From: Bacteroidota bacterium
GTDB taxonomy: Bacteria > Bacteroidota > Rhodothermia > Balneolales > HLUCCA01
Direction: 5' to 3'
Assembly (NCBI GenBank): GCA_003448835.1
Contig: DLXM01000201.1
Coordinates: 1-15,006, forward strand
Length of the DNA stretch: 15,006 nt
The position numbers and the translations under genes were made by a program. Positions 7,280-14,529 of the stretch are shown one piece after another. Each line of letters opens with the position of its first letter. Position 1 is the first letter of the stretch. Below the pieces are notes generated by a model, which worked only from the letters and a program-made list of their open reading frames with translations, was not told the DNA's origin and ran no database searches.

Positions 7280-8425
7280 TTGTCCTTGAAAGCTACAGTT
7301 CCAAATCCAACAGTTTTATCCGAAACCCTGATCAATCGGGATGAAATTACATCCCAACCGGAATGGACGGATTGGAAATGGCAAATGCGAAATCGAATTC
7401 GAACTGTTGAGGAATTGTCTAAATGGATTCAGGTTACTGACGATGAAAAAGCTGCCATTGAAGCGACCAAAGCCTATTTCCGCTGGCAAATCACCCCGTA
7501 TTATGCCTCTCTGATGGATCCATTCAATCCAAATTGCCCAATTCGCCGACAAGTTGTGCCAAAAATGGATGAAATGGATGATGATTTTGATATACTGTCA
7601 CTCGATCCTCTTGAAGAGTTGGCCCATAGTCCGGTTAAAAATTTGGTTCACAATTATTCCGATCGGGTAGCCTTTTGTGTGGCGGCTGAATGTGCGGTGT
7701 ATTGTCGATATTGTTTGCGCAAGCGGATGGTAGGCGATGGTGAATTTGCAATGAACAAACAAGAGCTTCAGCAGGGAATAGATTACATCGCCTCACATTC
7801 TGAAATCCGGGATGTTCTGTTGACAGGTGGTGATCCCATGATATTAAATGACAATAATCTGGAATGGATTTTATCCAGACTTCGGGATATCCCACATGTT
7901 GAGTTGATTCGAATTGGAACCAGATTTCCGGTATTAAATCCGTTTCGTTTTACTCAGGAATTTTGTGATATGATCGGCAAATATCATCCGGTTTGGGTCA
8001 ATACACATTTTAATCATCCAAAAGAATTAACAGATGATGTTCGACAGGCATGTGATCGTATAACCAAATCAGGAGCGCCACTTGGTAACCAAACTGTCTT
8101 GCTCAAAGGGATCAATAATGACATCGACACCCTCAAAGATCTGTTCAAGGGATTAGTCAAATTGAGAGTGCGTCCCTATTATTTATATCAGGCGCAACTT
8201 ATCGGTGGGACCAAACACTTTAGAACGACAATCGAAGAAGGGATGCAATTGATGGAGCAATTACGTGGACGAATATCGGGATTTGCAATACCTTCGTACG
8301 TACTTGATACCCCACATGGAAAAGTCCCCCTCACGCCAAACGGATTCGTTCAGCGTAACGGAGACTATATCGAAGTGAAGGCTTATGGTGGTGAATCCTG
8401 GAAAGAATTCAATCCTTTAACTTAA
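7280..8425 (+). CDS. KamA-family radical SAM, PLP-dependent amino acid 2,3-aminomutase
   Basis: The product has 381 residues. The radical SAM cluster motif is CAVYCRYC (Cys138, Cys142, Cys145), followed by Arg147, which in lysine 2,3-aminomutase binds the substrate carboxylate. LLTGGDP (180-186), HPVWVNTHFNHP (236-247), GAPLGNQTVLLKG (265-277) and RVRPYYLYQ (296-304) are family signatures. The PLP lysine is Lys348 in LDTPHGKVPL, two residues shorter than the usual glycine-rich PGGGGK. The residue aligned with Asp293 of clostridial lysine aminomutase is Gln306 (YQAQL), while Asp343 matches Asp330. The C-terminal zinc cysteines are absent. Known members shift the amino group of Lys, Glu or Arg from C2 to C3, and the Gln argues against plain lysine. 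Starts at TTG 7280 or TTG 7286 both fit. No adjacent ablB-type acetyltransferase gene is seen. The partner is the Ddl-like ligase gene upstream. Confidence 0.92.
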   Translation: MSLKATVPNPTVLSETLINRDEITSQPEWTDWKWQMRNRIRTVEELSKWIQVTDDEKAAIEATKAYFRWQITPYYASLMDPFNPNCPIRRQVVPKMDEMDDDFDILSLDPLEELAHSPVKNLVHNYSDRVAFCVAAECAVYCRYCLRKRMVGDGEFAMNKQELQQGIDYIASHSEIRDVLLTGGDPMILNDNNLEWILSRLRDIPHVELIRIGTRFPVLNPFRFTQEFCDMIGKYHPVWVNTHFNHPKELTDDVRQACDRITKSGAPLGNQTVLLKGINNDIDTLKDLFKGLVKLRVRPYYLYQAQLIGGTKHFRTTIEEGMQLMEQLRGRISGFAIPSYVLDTPHGKVPLTPNGFVQRNGDYIEVKAYGGESWKEFNPLT

Positions 8426-8433
8426 AACCGGGT

Positions 8434-9813
8434 TTAATTCGAAGTCCGGATTGTAAATTGAAATGTCAAATCAGTTCCAGCCGGAATGTTGAATTTAGCG
8501 GTGTGATTTCTTGCAGACTTACTTTCAAACGGCTGTCCGGATCTGATAATTTCTTGATTTGGATTCAAAAATCGTTCAACTTCAATCTCTAAGGCTTCAT
8601 CTTTACGGTTTTGAATCATGATTTCAGATGTTTGTTCATAAACTTTGTCAGAAATACGAGTCTGGCTAATCAAGTTTTCTTTTATCAAAATATCAAAAGC
8701 CATCCCACTGGTAACTGATATCATTCCATCTTTCGGTACATTCGAAATATTGTCTTCTCCAATTAGTACCGGTAGCTCGCCATTCATTCTGTACACCTTA
8801 ACTACGCCAGTTGGAATTGCCTTGCCGAGGTTATTCTTTTCAGTATTAGTTACTTCGTATTCAATACGTACCAGTCCTCCAAGTGCATATTCATGGTTTT
8901 GATCCTGGCTGGTGTAACGATATCTTTTTGTCGTTGTTACTTTTTCAGTTTCAATAATCGGAATCCGACGTTGTTCTCCTGCTTTTATACTGGTAGTTCC
9001 AGGCAATGTGAAAAGGTGCATATCCCCAAAAACCTCAGCACTGACATCCTTGGCTGAATAAGAATCTGAAACTCTGTTCGCGCTACTTAGTGCCATTTCG
9101 AACTGTAAATTTGGACGATTGGGTCTACTTGCTCGATTTAAAGAACCGGCAATTAAATGTACATTTAAATCATTGAAATCGGATTCAGTACGATTCGTTA
9201 TCATGCTCCATCCATTAAGGGAAGCATTTTTATCATTTTCATCCAGAATCAGGACATACTCATTACCCCAATTTAATCCACTTGCCAAATATGTCAATTC
9301 GACATCCTGTTGCCCACTTTTGGAAGGTTCAAGGGTTAATGCCAATCCTGATTTCGGTTTGTCTACGGAAAAATGAGGTGAGTTAAATGTGTACGTTTTA
9401 TAATCCGGAATTAGTGTGTGAGAACCATCTTCAAGACGGACCAAAATAGACCCGTTTGTGTGACTTATTAAGGTACCCTTGAAAGATGATCCAGTGTGAT
9501 GAGAAAAGTAAACTTCTTTACCTTTAAGCTGATCCATTTGCTCCCAAAATCCGATTGGTTTTGTAGTGGAATAGCGAAGATCATGCAGTTTACCATCGAA
9601 ATGAACCATAACACTACCAAAATCGAAGGTATCAGAAAACCCTTCCATCAGAATTTCCTGTGAACCCCGGTTGAGATTCACTGATCGGACATCATGAAAA
9701 AGTACTTGTCCCTCCTGGTAAATTACTACAGACCGGTTTTGAGCGCTGAGGACCGTAGTTGATATGAATAGTATCGTAAGAATTGAATAGAATCGAATTT
9801 TGTGTATGCCCAT
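8434..9813 (-). CDS. Exported DUF4139 domain protein
   Basis: The start is set at the ATG at 9813, because it gives a normal signal peptide (MGIHKIRFYSILTILFISTT, then VLSAQ) and a 459-residue protein. The frame is open to an ATG at 9906, but that 31-residue extension is basic and Cys-rich and places the signal internally. Residues 26-80 (SVVIYQEGQVLFHDVRSVNL) form the N-terminal beta part seen in this family. DUF4139 runs from about 162 to the end, with the typical LTYLASGLNWGNEYVLIL, GWSMITNRTESDFNDLNVHL and IAGSLNR, and the late ALGGLVRIEYEVTN. The biochemical role of DUF4139 proteins is not established. They are usually periplasmic or envelope proteins. The stop codon is 8 bases from that of the convergent aminomutase gene. 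The lipoprotein gene upstream on the same strand ends 148 bases away. Confidence 0.87.
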   Translation of the reverse strand: MGIHKIRFYSILTILFISTTVLSAQNRSVVIYQEGQVLFHDVRSVNLNRGSQEILMEGFSDTFDFGSVMVHFDGKLHDLRYSTTKPIGFWEQMDQLKGKEVYFSHHTGSSFKGTLISHTNGSILVRLEDGSHTLIPDYKTYTFNSPHFSVDKPKSGLALTLEPSKSGQQDVELTYLASGLNWGNEYVLILDENDKNASLNGWSMITNRTESDFNDLNVHLIAGSLNRASRPNRPNLQFEMALSSANRVSDSYSAKDVSAEVFGDMHLFTLPGTTSIKAGEQRRIPIIETEKVTTTKRYRYTSQDQNHEYALGGLVRIEYEVTNTEKNNLGKAIPTGVVKVYRMNGELPVLIGEDNISNVPKDGMISVTSGMAFDILIKENLISQTRISDKVYEQTSEIMIQNRKDEALEIEVERFLNPNQEIIRSGQPFESKSARNHTAKFNIPAGTDLTFQFTIRTSN

Positions 9814-9961
9814 ATTAAATAATGTCTTTAATTGATTGTCAGTAATGTGGTGATAACGTAAATAGATTCTGATTCGTCTGCATTCGCATGAAGATGTGGG
9901 ATACATCGCAATGATGCATCCAAATCGAATAGCTCATTCACGCTAAAAGATAGTTAGAGAA

Positions 9962-10531
9962 TCAATTAAGACTGAATACTGCCCGGTATCTTGGTTGACT
10001 ATGACGCTCGAGGAAATAAGTGAATTGATTATTGGTCAAATCCAGTTCCATCGTCCATACATTTGTAGCAGCTTCGGGCAATAAGGCAGCAGTTTCATCA
10101 TCTGCGGGGAAGGACATCATGGTTGGAGCGCCACCTTCTGCCGCCCATCCACCGTAATTTGTAATTTCATCGGGAGTGCCATCCTCGTGGCGATGATCAT
10201 GCTTAAAGAGCAAACCCTCGTCGGATAGAGTAAGGATCCAGGTCCTGGATTTATTTTCATTCACTTGAAATGGGATGCGGATTTCATTTTCGGTACAAGA
10301 TTCGATAGTCATCTGAAGTTTAGCACCATATAACTCATGTGCCGGATCATCAGGAAATACAGAATCACCAAAATAAGTGTCTCCGCAACGTTCAGAAATA
10401 TTTTGAAAAAAAGCTTCTTCAGCAGAAACGATTACTTCATTTACTTCGGCAGGTTGTTCTGTGTTTGAAGAGCAGGCAACTACAAAAGCTGAAAATACAA
10501 GTGCGAAAATGAGTGTTCTTGCGAGTGACAT
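9962..10531 (-). CDS. Lipoprotein of a conserved family of unknown function with His-rich HDHRHEDG motif
   Basis: The product has 189 residues. The N-terminus MSLARTLIFALVFSAFVVAC is a lipoprotein signal with lipobox Cys20. The mature protein has two Cys (49 in ERCGDTYFG and 79 in ESCTENEIRIPF) that could form a disulfide, the segment SRTWILTLSDEGLLFKHDHR, and a dense His/Asp stretch HDHRHEDG at 111-118. I recognise the overall pattern (N-terminal CG-x-x-xFG, then RIPF, RTW, HDHRHEDG, TNVW) as a widespread uncharacterised secreted or lipoprotein family, with no known function. The gene lies 72 bases after the TonB-dependent receptor gene on the same strand, so co-transcription is likely. The His/Asp stretch would suit metal binding, which is inference. 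Confidence 0.85.
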   Translation of the reverse strand: MSLARTLIFALVFSAFVVACSSNTEQPAEVNEVIVSAEEAFFQNISERCGDTYFGDSVFPDDPAHELYGAKLQMTIESCTENEIRIPFQVNENKSRTWILTLSDEGLLFKHDHRHEDGTPDEITNYGGWAAEGGAPTMMSFPADDETAALLPEAATNVWTMELDLTNNQFTYFLERHSQPRYRAVFSLN

Positions 10532-10603
10532 AAGTTTATAAATTTGTTGACGTAAGTGAGTATTCAGTAAGGATCTGATAAGCTTTAAGATACTATAACT
10601 CTG

Positions 10604-12913
10604 TCAAAAGTAAACTCTGTACAACATCTTAATATTTCTTCCAGGTTCAGGCATGATAGATTTTACACGAGATAGGTGCATTCGATAAGTTTCATTGCTG
10701 AAATTCTCTGCTGAGACTGAAAAGGTATGCAGAAAGTTATTCCGGTTGAATATATACTGAAATGAGGCATCATAAATTTGATATCCATCTGTTGGTTCTT
10801 CAAATTCACCCAATCTGGACTGCTCGGATGCAAAACGTGAGCTGATTCCGGCCGTAAAACCACGATAATTATACTGAAAATTAACTTTTCCAGTGAGAGG
10901 TGGTATGAATGGCAATGGACGATCTGATTCAGTGATTGTTCCTTCCACGTAACTGACCGTTCCATTCAAACTAAAAGACTCGTTCAAATGGAGTTCCATC
11001 AATATTTCAGTCCCCCACATGAGCACTTCATCGCCTGTAATTTGATAAATCGGTAAGGGACGGCGCACGCTGAACTCACCGGTGTTTCGGGGGTATAAGT
11101 AATTCGAAAACGAATTCACATACCAGGCATTCTGAATGGCAAAACGATCGGTTGCATATCTCAGGTTCCATTCAGCTCCCAACCCAACTTCCTCATCAAT
11201 ATTCGGATTCCCCACTTCAAAACTATATGCCGGCAAATGTGGACCCTCAGTAAATAGTTCTTCAACACCAGGCATCCGTACTGTTCGCATGATTGATACT
11301 CCACTTGAAAGCGGATTACTAATCTTGTAAACAGCTGAAATCCCCCCACTAACATTGCTGAAATCACGTTGCCTACGATATCCATATGCTGTTTGTGATT
11401 CTCGAACCGGTCGAGGTGAAGCAAAATCATATCGCAATCCGGTTTGAATTGACCAGTTACCCTGTTCCATTTGTTGATAAGAGTAAATTGCAAAGCCTAA
11501 CTCATTCGTTTCGGGCGTAAATGTGAGTCCACCGGCTGCAAAATTACTTTGTTCGGCTTGGATTCCAAGAATACTCTGGTCGATAAGTCCAAAATTATTA
11601 AGGTATAAACGTCCATTAAATGTGTTGGTAAACAAACTGTAATCTGACCCAACTAAGTCAAATTTATTAGTTTGTGAGTTCATTTCGAGCTCTTCATGAA
11701 AATAGTGAGAGAATGTGTACTCGATGAGCATCCGTCTGAAATATTCTGAGTCCAGTGTTCGATCAAACCTGAAATCAGCCTGCTCCCTTTCAAGATTGAT
11801 TTTAACCCCATTTGGGTGAGATCCTAAAAAGTCACCTGGAATTCCATAACCTGATCGATAGATATTGGTCGAAATACCAAGAAGTCCCCAGTCCTCAATT
11901 CTTGAAATTCCGAGGGATCCATGATAGTTCTGTATCGCAGTATTGTCGAGTTTACCTTCCGGGGTTTGAATATTGGATGCATTTCTCAGGCCAAGATCAC
12001 CACGGATTCCATAATTCTTAATGGATCCGAAGCTTAAAACTCCGAATGATACTCCTGAATTGACTGTTTCACCTTGAATACTCGCGGACCCATGAAAATG
12101 ATCAGGAGTTTCAGTTGGAATTTGTCCACGAACCACATTTACCACTCCACCAAGGGCATTGGAGGTATAAACCAAAGATGCGGGTCCTCTGAGAATTTCA
12201 ATATGATTTGAATTGATTGGATCGATGGCAAGCGCATGATCAGGTGATGAAGTGGAAATATCACCGGTTGTGCGACCATCCTCCAGCACCATTAATCGGT
12301 CGCCACTGAGCCCCCTGAGTACCGGTCTGGCCGGCGCGGGACCCATACTTGACTGTGACATACCGGGTTCGTTTTGAAGCGTTTCAGCCAGCGTGCGTCC
12401 CAATTGCTGACGTAGTTCACGACCATCTAAACGTCTTTCAACCTGCACCTCGCTCCCACTGATACGATCTGCAACTACTTCAATCGCTCTGGACCGAAAT
12501 GAACTGGTTCGTAGTTGAAAATCTAACCGAAGAGTGTCTCCGGCATTTAGCTGGATTTTACGGGATAATGGCTCATAACCGATGCGTTGAACTCTTAGTG
12601 TGTATTCACCCGCCAATAAATTAGATAGCGTATAAGCTCCATCTTCATGAGCAGTTGTATTTCTACCTGTTTCAACGACTAAAATGGTGGCCCAGCCAAT
12701 GGCTCCATTGGTTTGTGCATCCGTAATTCGTCCGGTTATTACAGAACGTGGTTGAACTTGATCTAATGCATTAACCGTCTCAAAATCACATTCGGGACAA
12801 TTAAAAGTCATACCCAAACCGGGATGAATAATAACAAGCAAATTAATACAAAAAAGAATGGCAATCCGAAATTGGATCGCCATTCTGGTTGCAAATCGAT
12901 ATGATTTAAGCAT
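10604..12913 (-). CDS. TonB-dependent outer-membrane receptor (ZnuD-like plug)
   Basis: The product has 769 residues from the ATG at 12913. A TTG at 12922 would add three residues. After a signal (to about residue 34) come CPEC (Cys39 and Cys42), a carboxypeptidase-regulatory-like domain at about 57-135 (SVITGRITDAQTNGAIGWAT, AHEDGAYTLSNLLAGEYTLR), the plug at about 150-262 (LGRTLAETLQNEPGMSQSSM, ARPVLRGLSGDRLMVLEDG, IEILRGPASLVYTSNALGGV) and a 22-strand-type barrel ending in aromatic MLYRVYF. The SSMGPAPARPVLRG and SSPDHALAIDP segments resemble zinc receptors of the ZnuD type, so a metal substrate is possible. However, the barrel loops are not especially His-rich, so specificity is unproven. 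It lies between two lipoprotein genes on the same strand and probably in one operon. Confidence 0.93.
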   Translation of the reverse strand: MLKSYRFATRMAIQFRIAILFCINLLVIIHPGLGMTFNCPECDFETVNALDQVQPRSVITGRITDAQTNGAIGWATILVVETGRNTTAHEDGAYTLSNLLAGEYTLRVQRIGYEPLSRKIQLNAGDTLRLDFQLRTSSFRSRAIEVVADRISGSEVQVERRLDGRELRQQLGRTLAETLQNEPGMSQSSMGPAPARPVLRGLSGDRLMVLEDGRTTGDISTSSPDHALAIDPINSNHIEILRGPASLVYTSNALGGVVNVVRGQIPTETPDHFHGSASIQGETVNSGVSFGVLSFGSIKNYGIRGDLGLRNASNIQTPEGKLDNTAIQNYHGSLGISRIEDWGLLGISTNIYRSGYGIPGDFLGSHPNGVKINLEREQADFRFDRTLDSEYFRRMLIEYTFSHYFHEELEMNSQTNKFDLVGSDYSLFTNTFNGRLYLNNFGLIDQSILGIQAEQSNFAAGGLTFTPETNELGFAIYSYQQMEQGNWSIQTGLRYDFASPRPVRESQTAYGYRRQRDFSNVSGGISAVYKISNPLSSGVSIMRTVRMPGVEELFTEGPHLPAYSFEVGNPNIDEEVGLGAEWNLRYATDRFAIQNAWYVNSFSNYLYPRNTGEFSVRRPLPIYQITGDEVLMWGTEILMELHLNESFSLNGTVSYVEGTITESDRPLPFIPPLTGKVNFQYNYRGFTAGISSRFASEQSRLGEFEEPTDGYQIYDASFQYIFNRNNFLHTFSVSAENFSNETYRMHLSRVKSIMPEPGRNIKMLYRVYF

Positions 12914-12973
12914 TTTAAACAAAGTTCCGAGAAATAAATTGACTCAAATATATAAATTTTGAATGATATTTTT

Positions 12974-13417
12974 TTATGGTGCAACAGTCACTACAACCGG
13001 AATTGGGCGTGATTCGAAATCTGCATGATCGCCATGCATGAGTTTAACTGTGATATTTGCTTGTCCGGCACTTACACCTGTTAGTGTGAACGACCAGTCA
13101 GCAGATGTAACCAATTGAGTCGTGACAACACTCTCATCGGAAGAATCTACCCGTAGATATAAATCTTCATCGGTGATGATCATGACATCTCCATCGGGAT
13201 CCCTAAACTCAATACGCATTGCAGAAGTTGTAACCCCCTGAGCCAAACTAATAGAACTAGTTACATTTGTTCCACTTTGTGAAGCAACAACAGAATTATT
13301 CAGAAATATTTGAAACCCTGCAACATCCTCATGATCTTCATCGATTGCTTTTTTACAAGAAACGGTTACTAGTCCGATAACCAGTGAAAAAAGAAGTAGT
13401 TTGCGAAATAACGGCAT
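12974..13417 (-). CDS. Small lipoprotein with His/Asp motifs, partner of the TonB-dependent receptor
   Basis: The start is the ATG at 13417, giving 147 residues with signal MPLFRKLLLFSLVIGLVTVS and lipid-modified Cys21. The frame extends to 13513, but that 32-residue extension precedes the signal and covers putative operator sequence. The mature protein is a small beta-rich domain with DEDHEDVAGF (26-35) at its start, RIEFRDPDGDV in the middle and LMHGDHADFESRPIPV at 126-141. Such a pattern of N-terminal DHE plus C-terminal HGDHADF occurs in uncharacterised proteins encoded beside zinc-type TonB receptors. I recall this from the family and cannot check it here. His29, His128, Asp130, His131 and Asp133 are candidate metal ligands. 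It is the first gene of the set, 60 bases before the receptor start, which suggests a metal-capturing surface partner. Confidence 0.83.
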   Translation of the reverse strand: MPLFRKLLLFSLVIGLVTVSCKKAIDEDHEDVAGFQIFLNNSVVASQSGTNVTSSISLAQGVTTSAMRIEFRDPDGDVMIITDEDLYLRVDSSDESVVTTQLVTSADWSFTLTGVSAGQANITVKLMHGDHADFESRPIPVVVTVAP

Positions 13418-13478
13418 AATTTTATGTAATTGTGAATTTGAGAGATTATTCAGCTCAACATTCAGGTTATAGTTTAGA

Positions 13479-13523
13479 TGCAACAAAGTAGCAACTAGCA
13501 TATCTAAATGCAAGTATGTTGCA
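13479..13523. promoter_or_regulatory. Paired 15-base palindromes upstream of the lipoprotein/receptor genes
   Basis: TGCAAGTATGTTGCA at 13509-13523 is an inverted repeat with perfect TGCAA/TTGCA arms and a 5-base spacer. TGCAACAAAGTAGCA at 13479-13493 is a weaker copy (arms agree at 5 of 6 positions, and 11 of 15 bases match the first). Their centres are 30 bases apart, about three helical turns, on one face of the DNA. They lie 62-106 bases before the lipoprotein start. This fits an operator bound by two regulator dimers, for example a Fur/Zur-family repressor, but the family cannot be told from sequence alone. Confidence 0.5.
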
Positions 13524-13547
13524 ATTATTTTACAAGTCTATTCCTTG

Positions 13548-14318
13548 TTATAAGATCCCTGACAATACATTCCAGACATTGTTAGCTAAAATTGTATGGC
13601 CGGATACATTTGGATGGATTCCATCGGGTAAATTCAGTGATGAATTTCCCGCTACTCCTTCGAGTAGAAATGGAATTAATGTGGCATTATTTGATTTAGC
13701 TAAAGCAGGAAAGATTTCCCGAAACTGTTTAGTGTAAGCATCGCCTAAATTTGGCGGGACCTGCATCCCTGCAATTACAACTTTCAATTTCGGGTTTTTT
13801 GCTTTGGCTTGATCAATGATTTTTTGCAGATTTTGTTTTGTTACTGCCAGGTCAATTCCACGTAATCCGTCGTTGGCACCCAACTCTAACACAAGAATAT
13901 CAATTTGAGATCGAAGTAACCAATCAATACGACGAAGTCCACCGGAGGAAGTATCACCACTTAAGCCGGCGTTAATCACACGGTATTTGTATCCTTTTTC
14001 CTGGATTTTAGATTCAATAAGAGCAGGAAAGGCCTGTGTTTCATCGAGTCCGTAACCGGCAGTTATACTATCACCCAGAAATAATATCGTTTTTTCATTG
14101 GCGGCAGATCCATTTGAAGCCGATTGCGCAAACGCAATTCCAGGTAGCATCATCCATGAAATCAGTAAAACACATAACAAATTAATAGATTCATATCGAT
14201 TCAAACCCGGATGTGAACCTCCGTTTTTTATATCTTGTTTTCGAACAGGAATTGGAATTAACACTGGATACTGCTCCCTTAACCAGTTTTTAAATGACTC
14301 AATAATATCTTTAAGCAT
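13548..14318 (-). CDS. tesA: Exported SGNH-type esterase/lysophospholipase, TesA-like
   Basis: The product is a GDSL/SGNH hydrolase acting on acyl esters or thioesters in the periplasm. Numbering from the ATG at 14318, block I is LGDSITAGYG (81-90) with nucleophile Ser84, block II NAGLSGDTSSGG (116-127), block III ELGANDGLRG (145-154) with Asn149, and block V PDGIHPN (231-237) with the Asp232/His235 pair. The hydrophobic signal (NLLCVLLISWMMLPGIAFAQ) starts only at residue 47, an odd position. A TTG at 14204 would give MNRYESINLLCVLL, a normal signal, and has GGAGG 13 bases upstream, so the protein may really begin there (218 residues). The divergent neighbour is a YbbA-like ATPase gene, the same pairing as in E. 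coli tesA-ybbA, which supports the identification. Confidence 0.9.
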   Translation of the reverse strand: MLKDIIESFKNWLREQYPVLIPIPVRKQDIKNGGSHPGLNRYESINLLCVLLISWMMLPGIAFAQSASNGSAANEKTILFLGDSITAGYGLDETQAFPALIESKIQEKGYKYRVINAGLSGDTSSGGLRRIDWLLRSQIDILVLELGANDGLRGIDLAVTKQNLQKIIDQAKAKNPKLKVVIAGMQVPPNLGDAYTKQFREIFPALAKSNNATLIPFLLEGVAGNSSLNLPDGIHPNVSGHTILANNVWNVLSGIL

Positions 14319-14469
14319 TGATTTCTTATTTCATAATTACTTTTTACAACATTATAACGAAGTCGGGACTTATTTTGATTCCCTTGATGTTAAACTTTTC
14401 GTAAAAAGTTATTTCAACTGAATTCGTTGAATACGTTAACGCAAATAGTATACCAAGTTAGGGTACAGT

Positions 14470-14500
14470 TTTGTAACATGACAATTTGTCGCAAATTTGC
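14470..14500 (+). promoter_or_regulatory. Putative promoter with adjacent palindromes before the ABC transporter gene
   Basis: TTTG at 14470-14473, an 18-base spacer and CAAATTTG at 14492-14499 approach the Bacteroidota promoter TTTG-N19-TAnnTTTG, with one mismatch in the -7. The expected transcript start would be about 25 bases before the ATG at 14530. Two abutting palindromes overlap it: GACAATTTGTC (14480-14490) and GCAAATTTGC (14491-14500). A regulator bound there would cover the promoter. Confidence 0.5.
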
Positions 14501-14529
14501 ATCACACTACACATATTAATCAACATTAC

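Noticed and set aside
8422..8437. TTAAAACCGGGTTTAA between the convergent stop codons as a bidirectional terminator
   Set aside because: The stem is short and AT-rich with no T-run on either side. It largely consists of the two stop codons and their neighbours, so it is not supported.
9814..9906. Longer N-terminus for the DUF4139 protein from the ATG at 9906
   Set aside because: It would place a normal signal peptide internally, and the extra residues (YPTSSCECRRIRIYLRYHH) do not look like protein of this family.
11161..11493. Minus-strand 110-codon frame inside the TonB-dependent receptor gene
   Set aside because: It is a shadow frame within a clear full-length receptor barrel and has no signal or domain.
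13418..13737. Longer start of the small lipoprotein (13513) and a plus-strand frame at 13516-13737
   Set aside because: The extension precedes the lipoprotein signal and overlaps the palindromes. The plus-strand frame lies opposite the SGNH esterase with its clear PDGIHPN and GAND motifs.
14393..14410. AACTTTT-CGTA-AAAAGTT hairpin as a terminator
   Set aside because: It has only one G/C pair per arm and lies in the divergent promoter region, where no transcript is expected to end.
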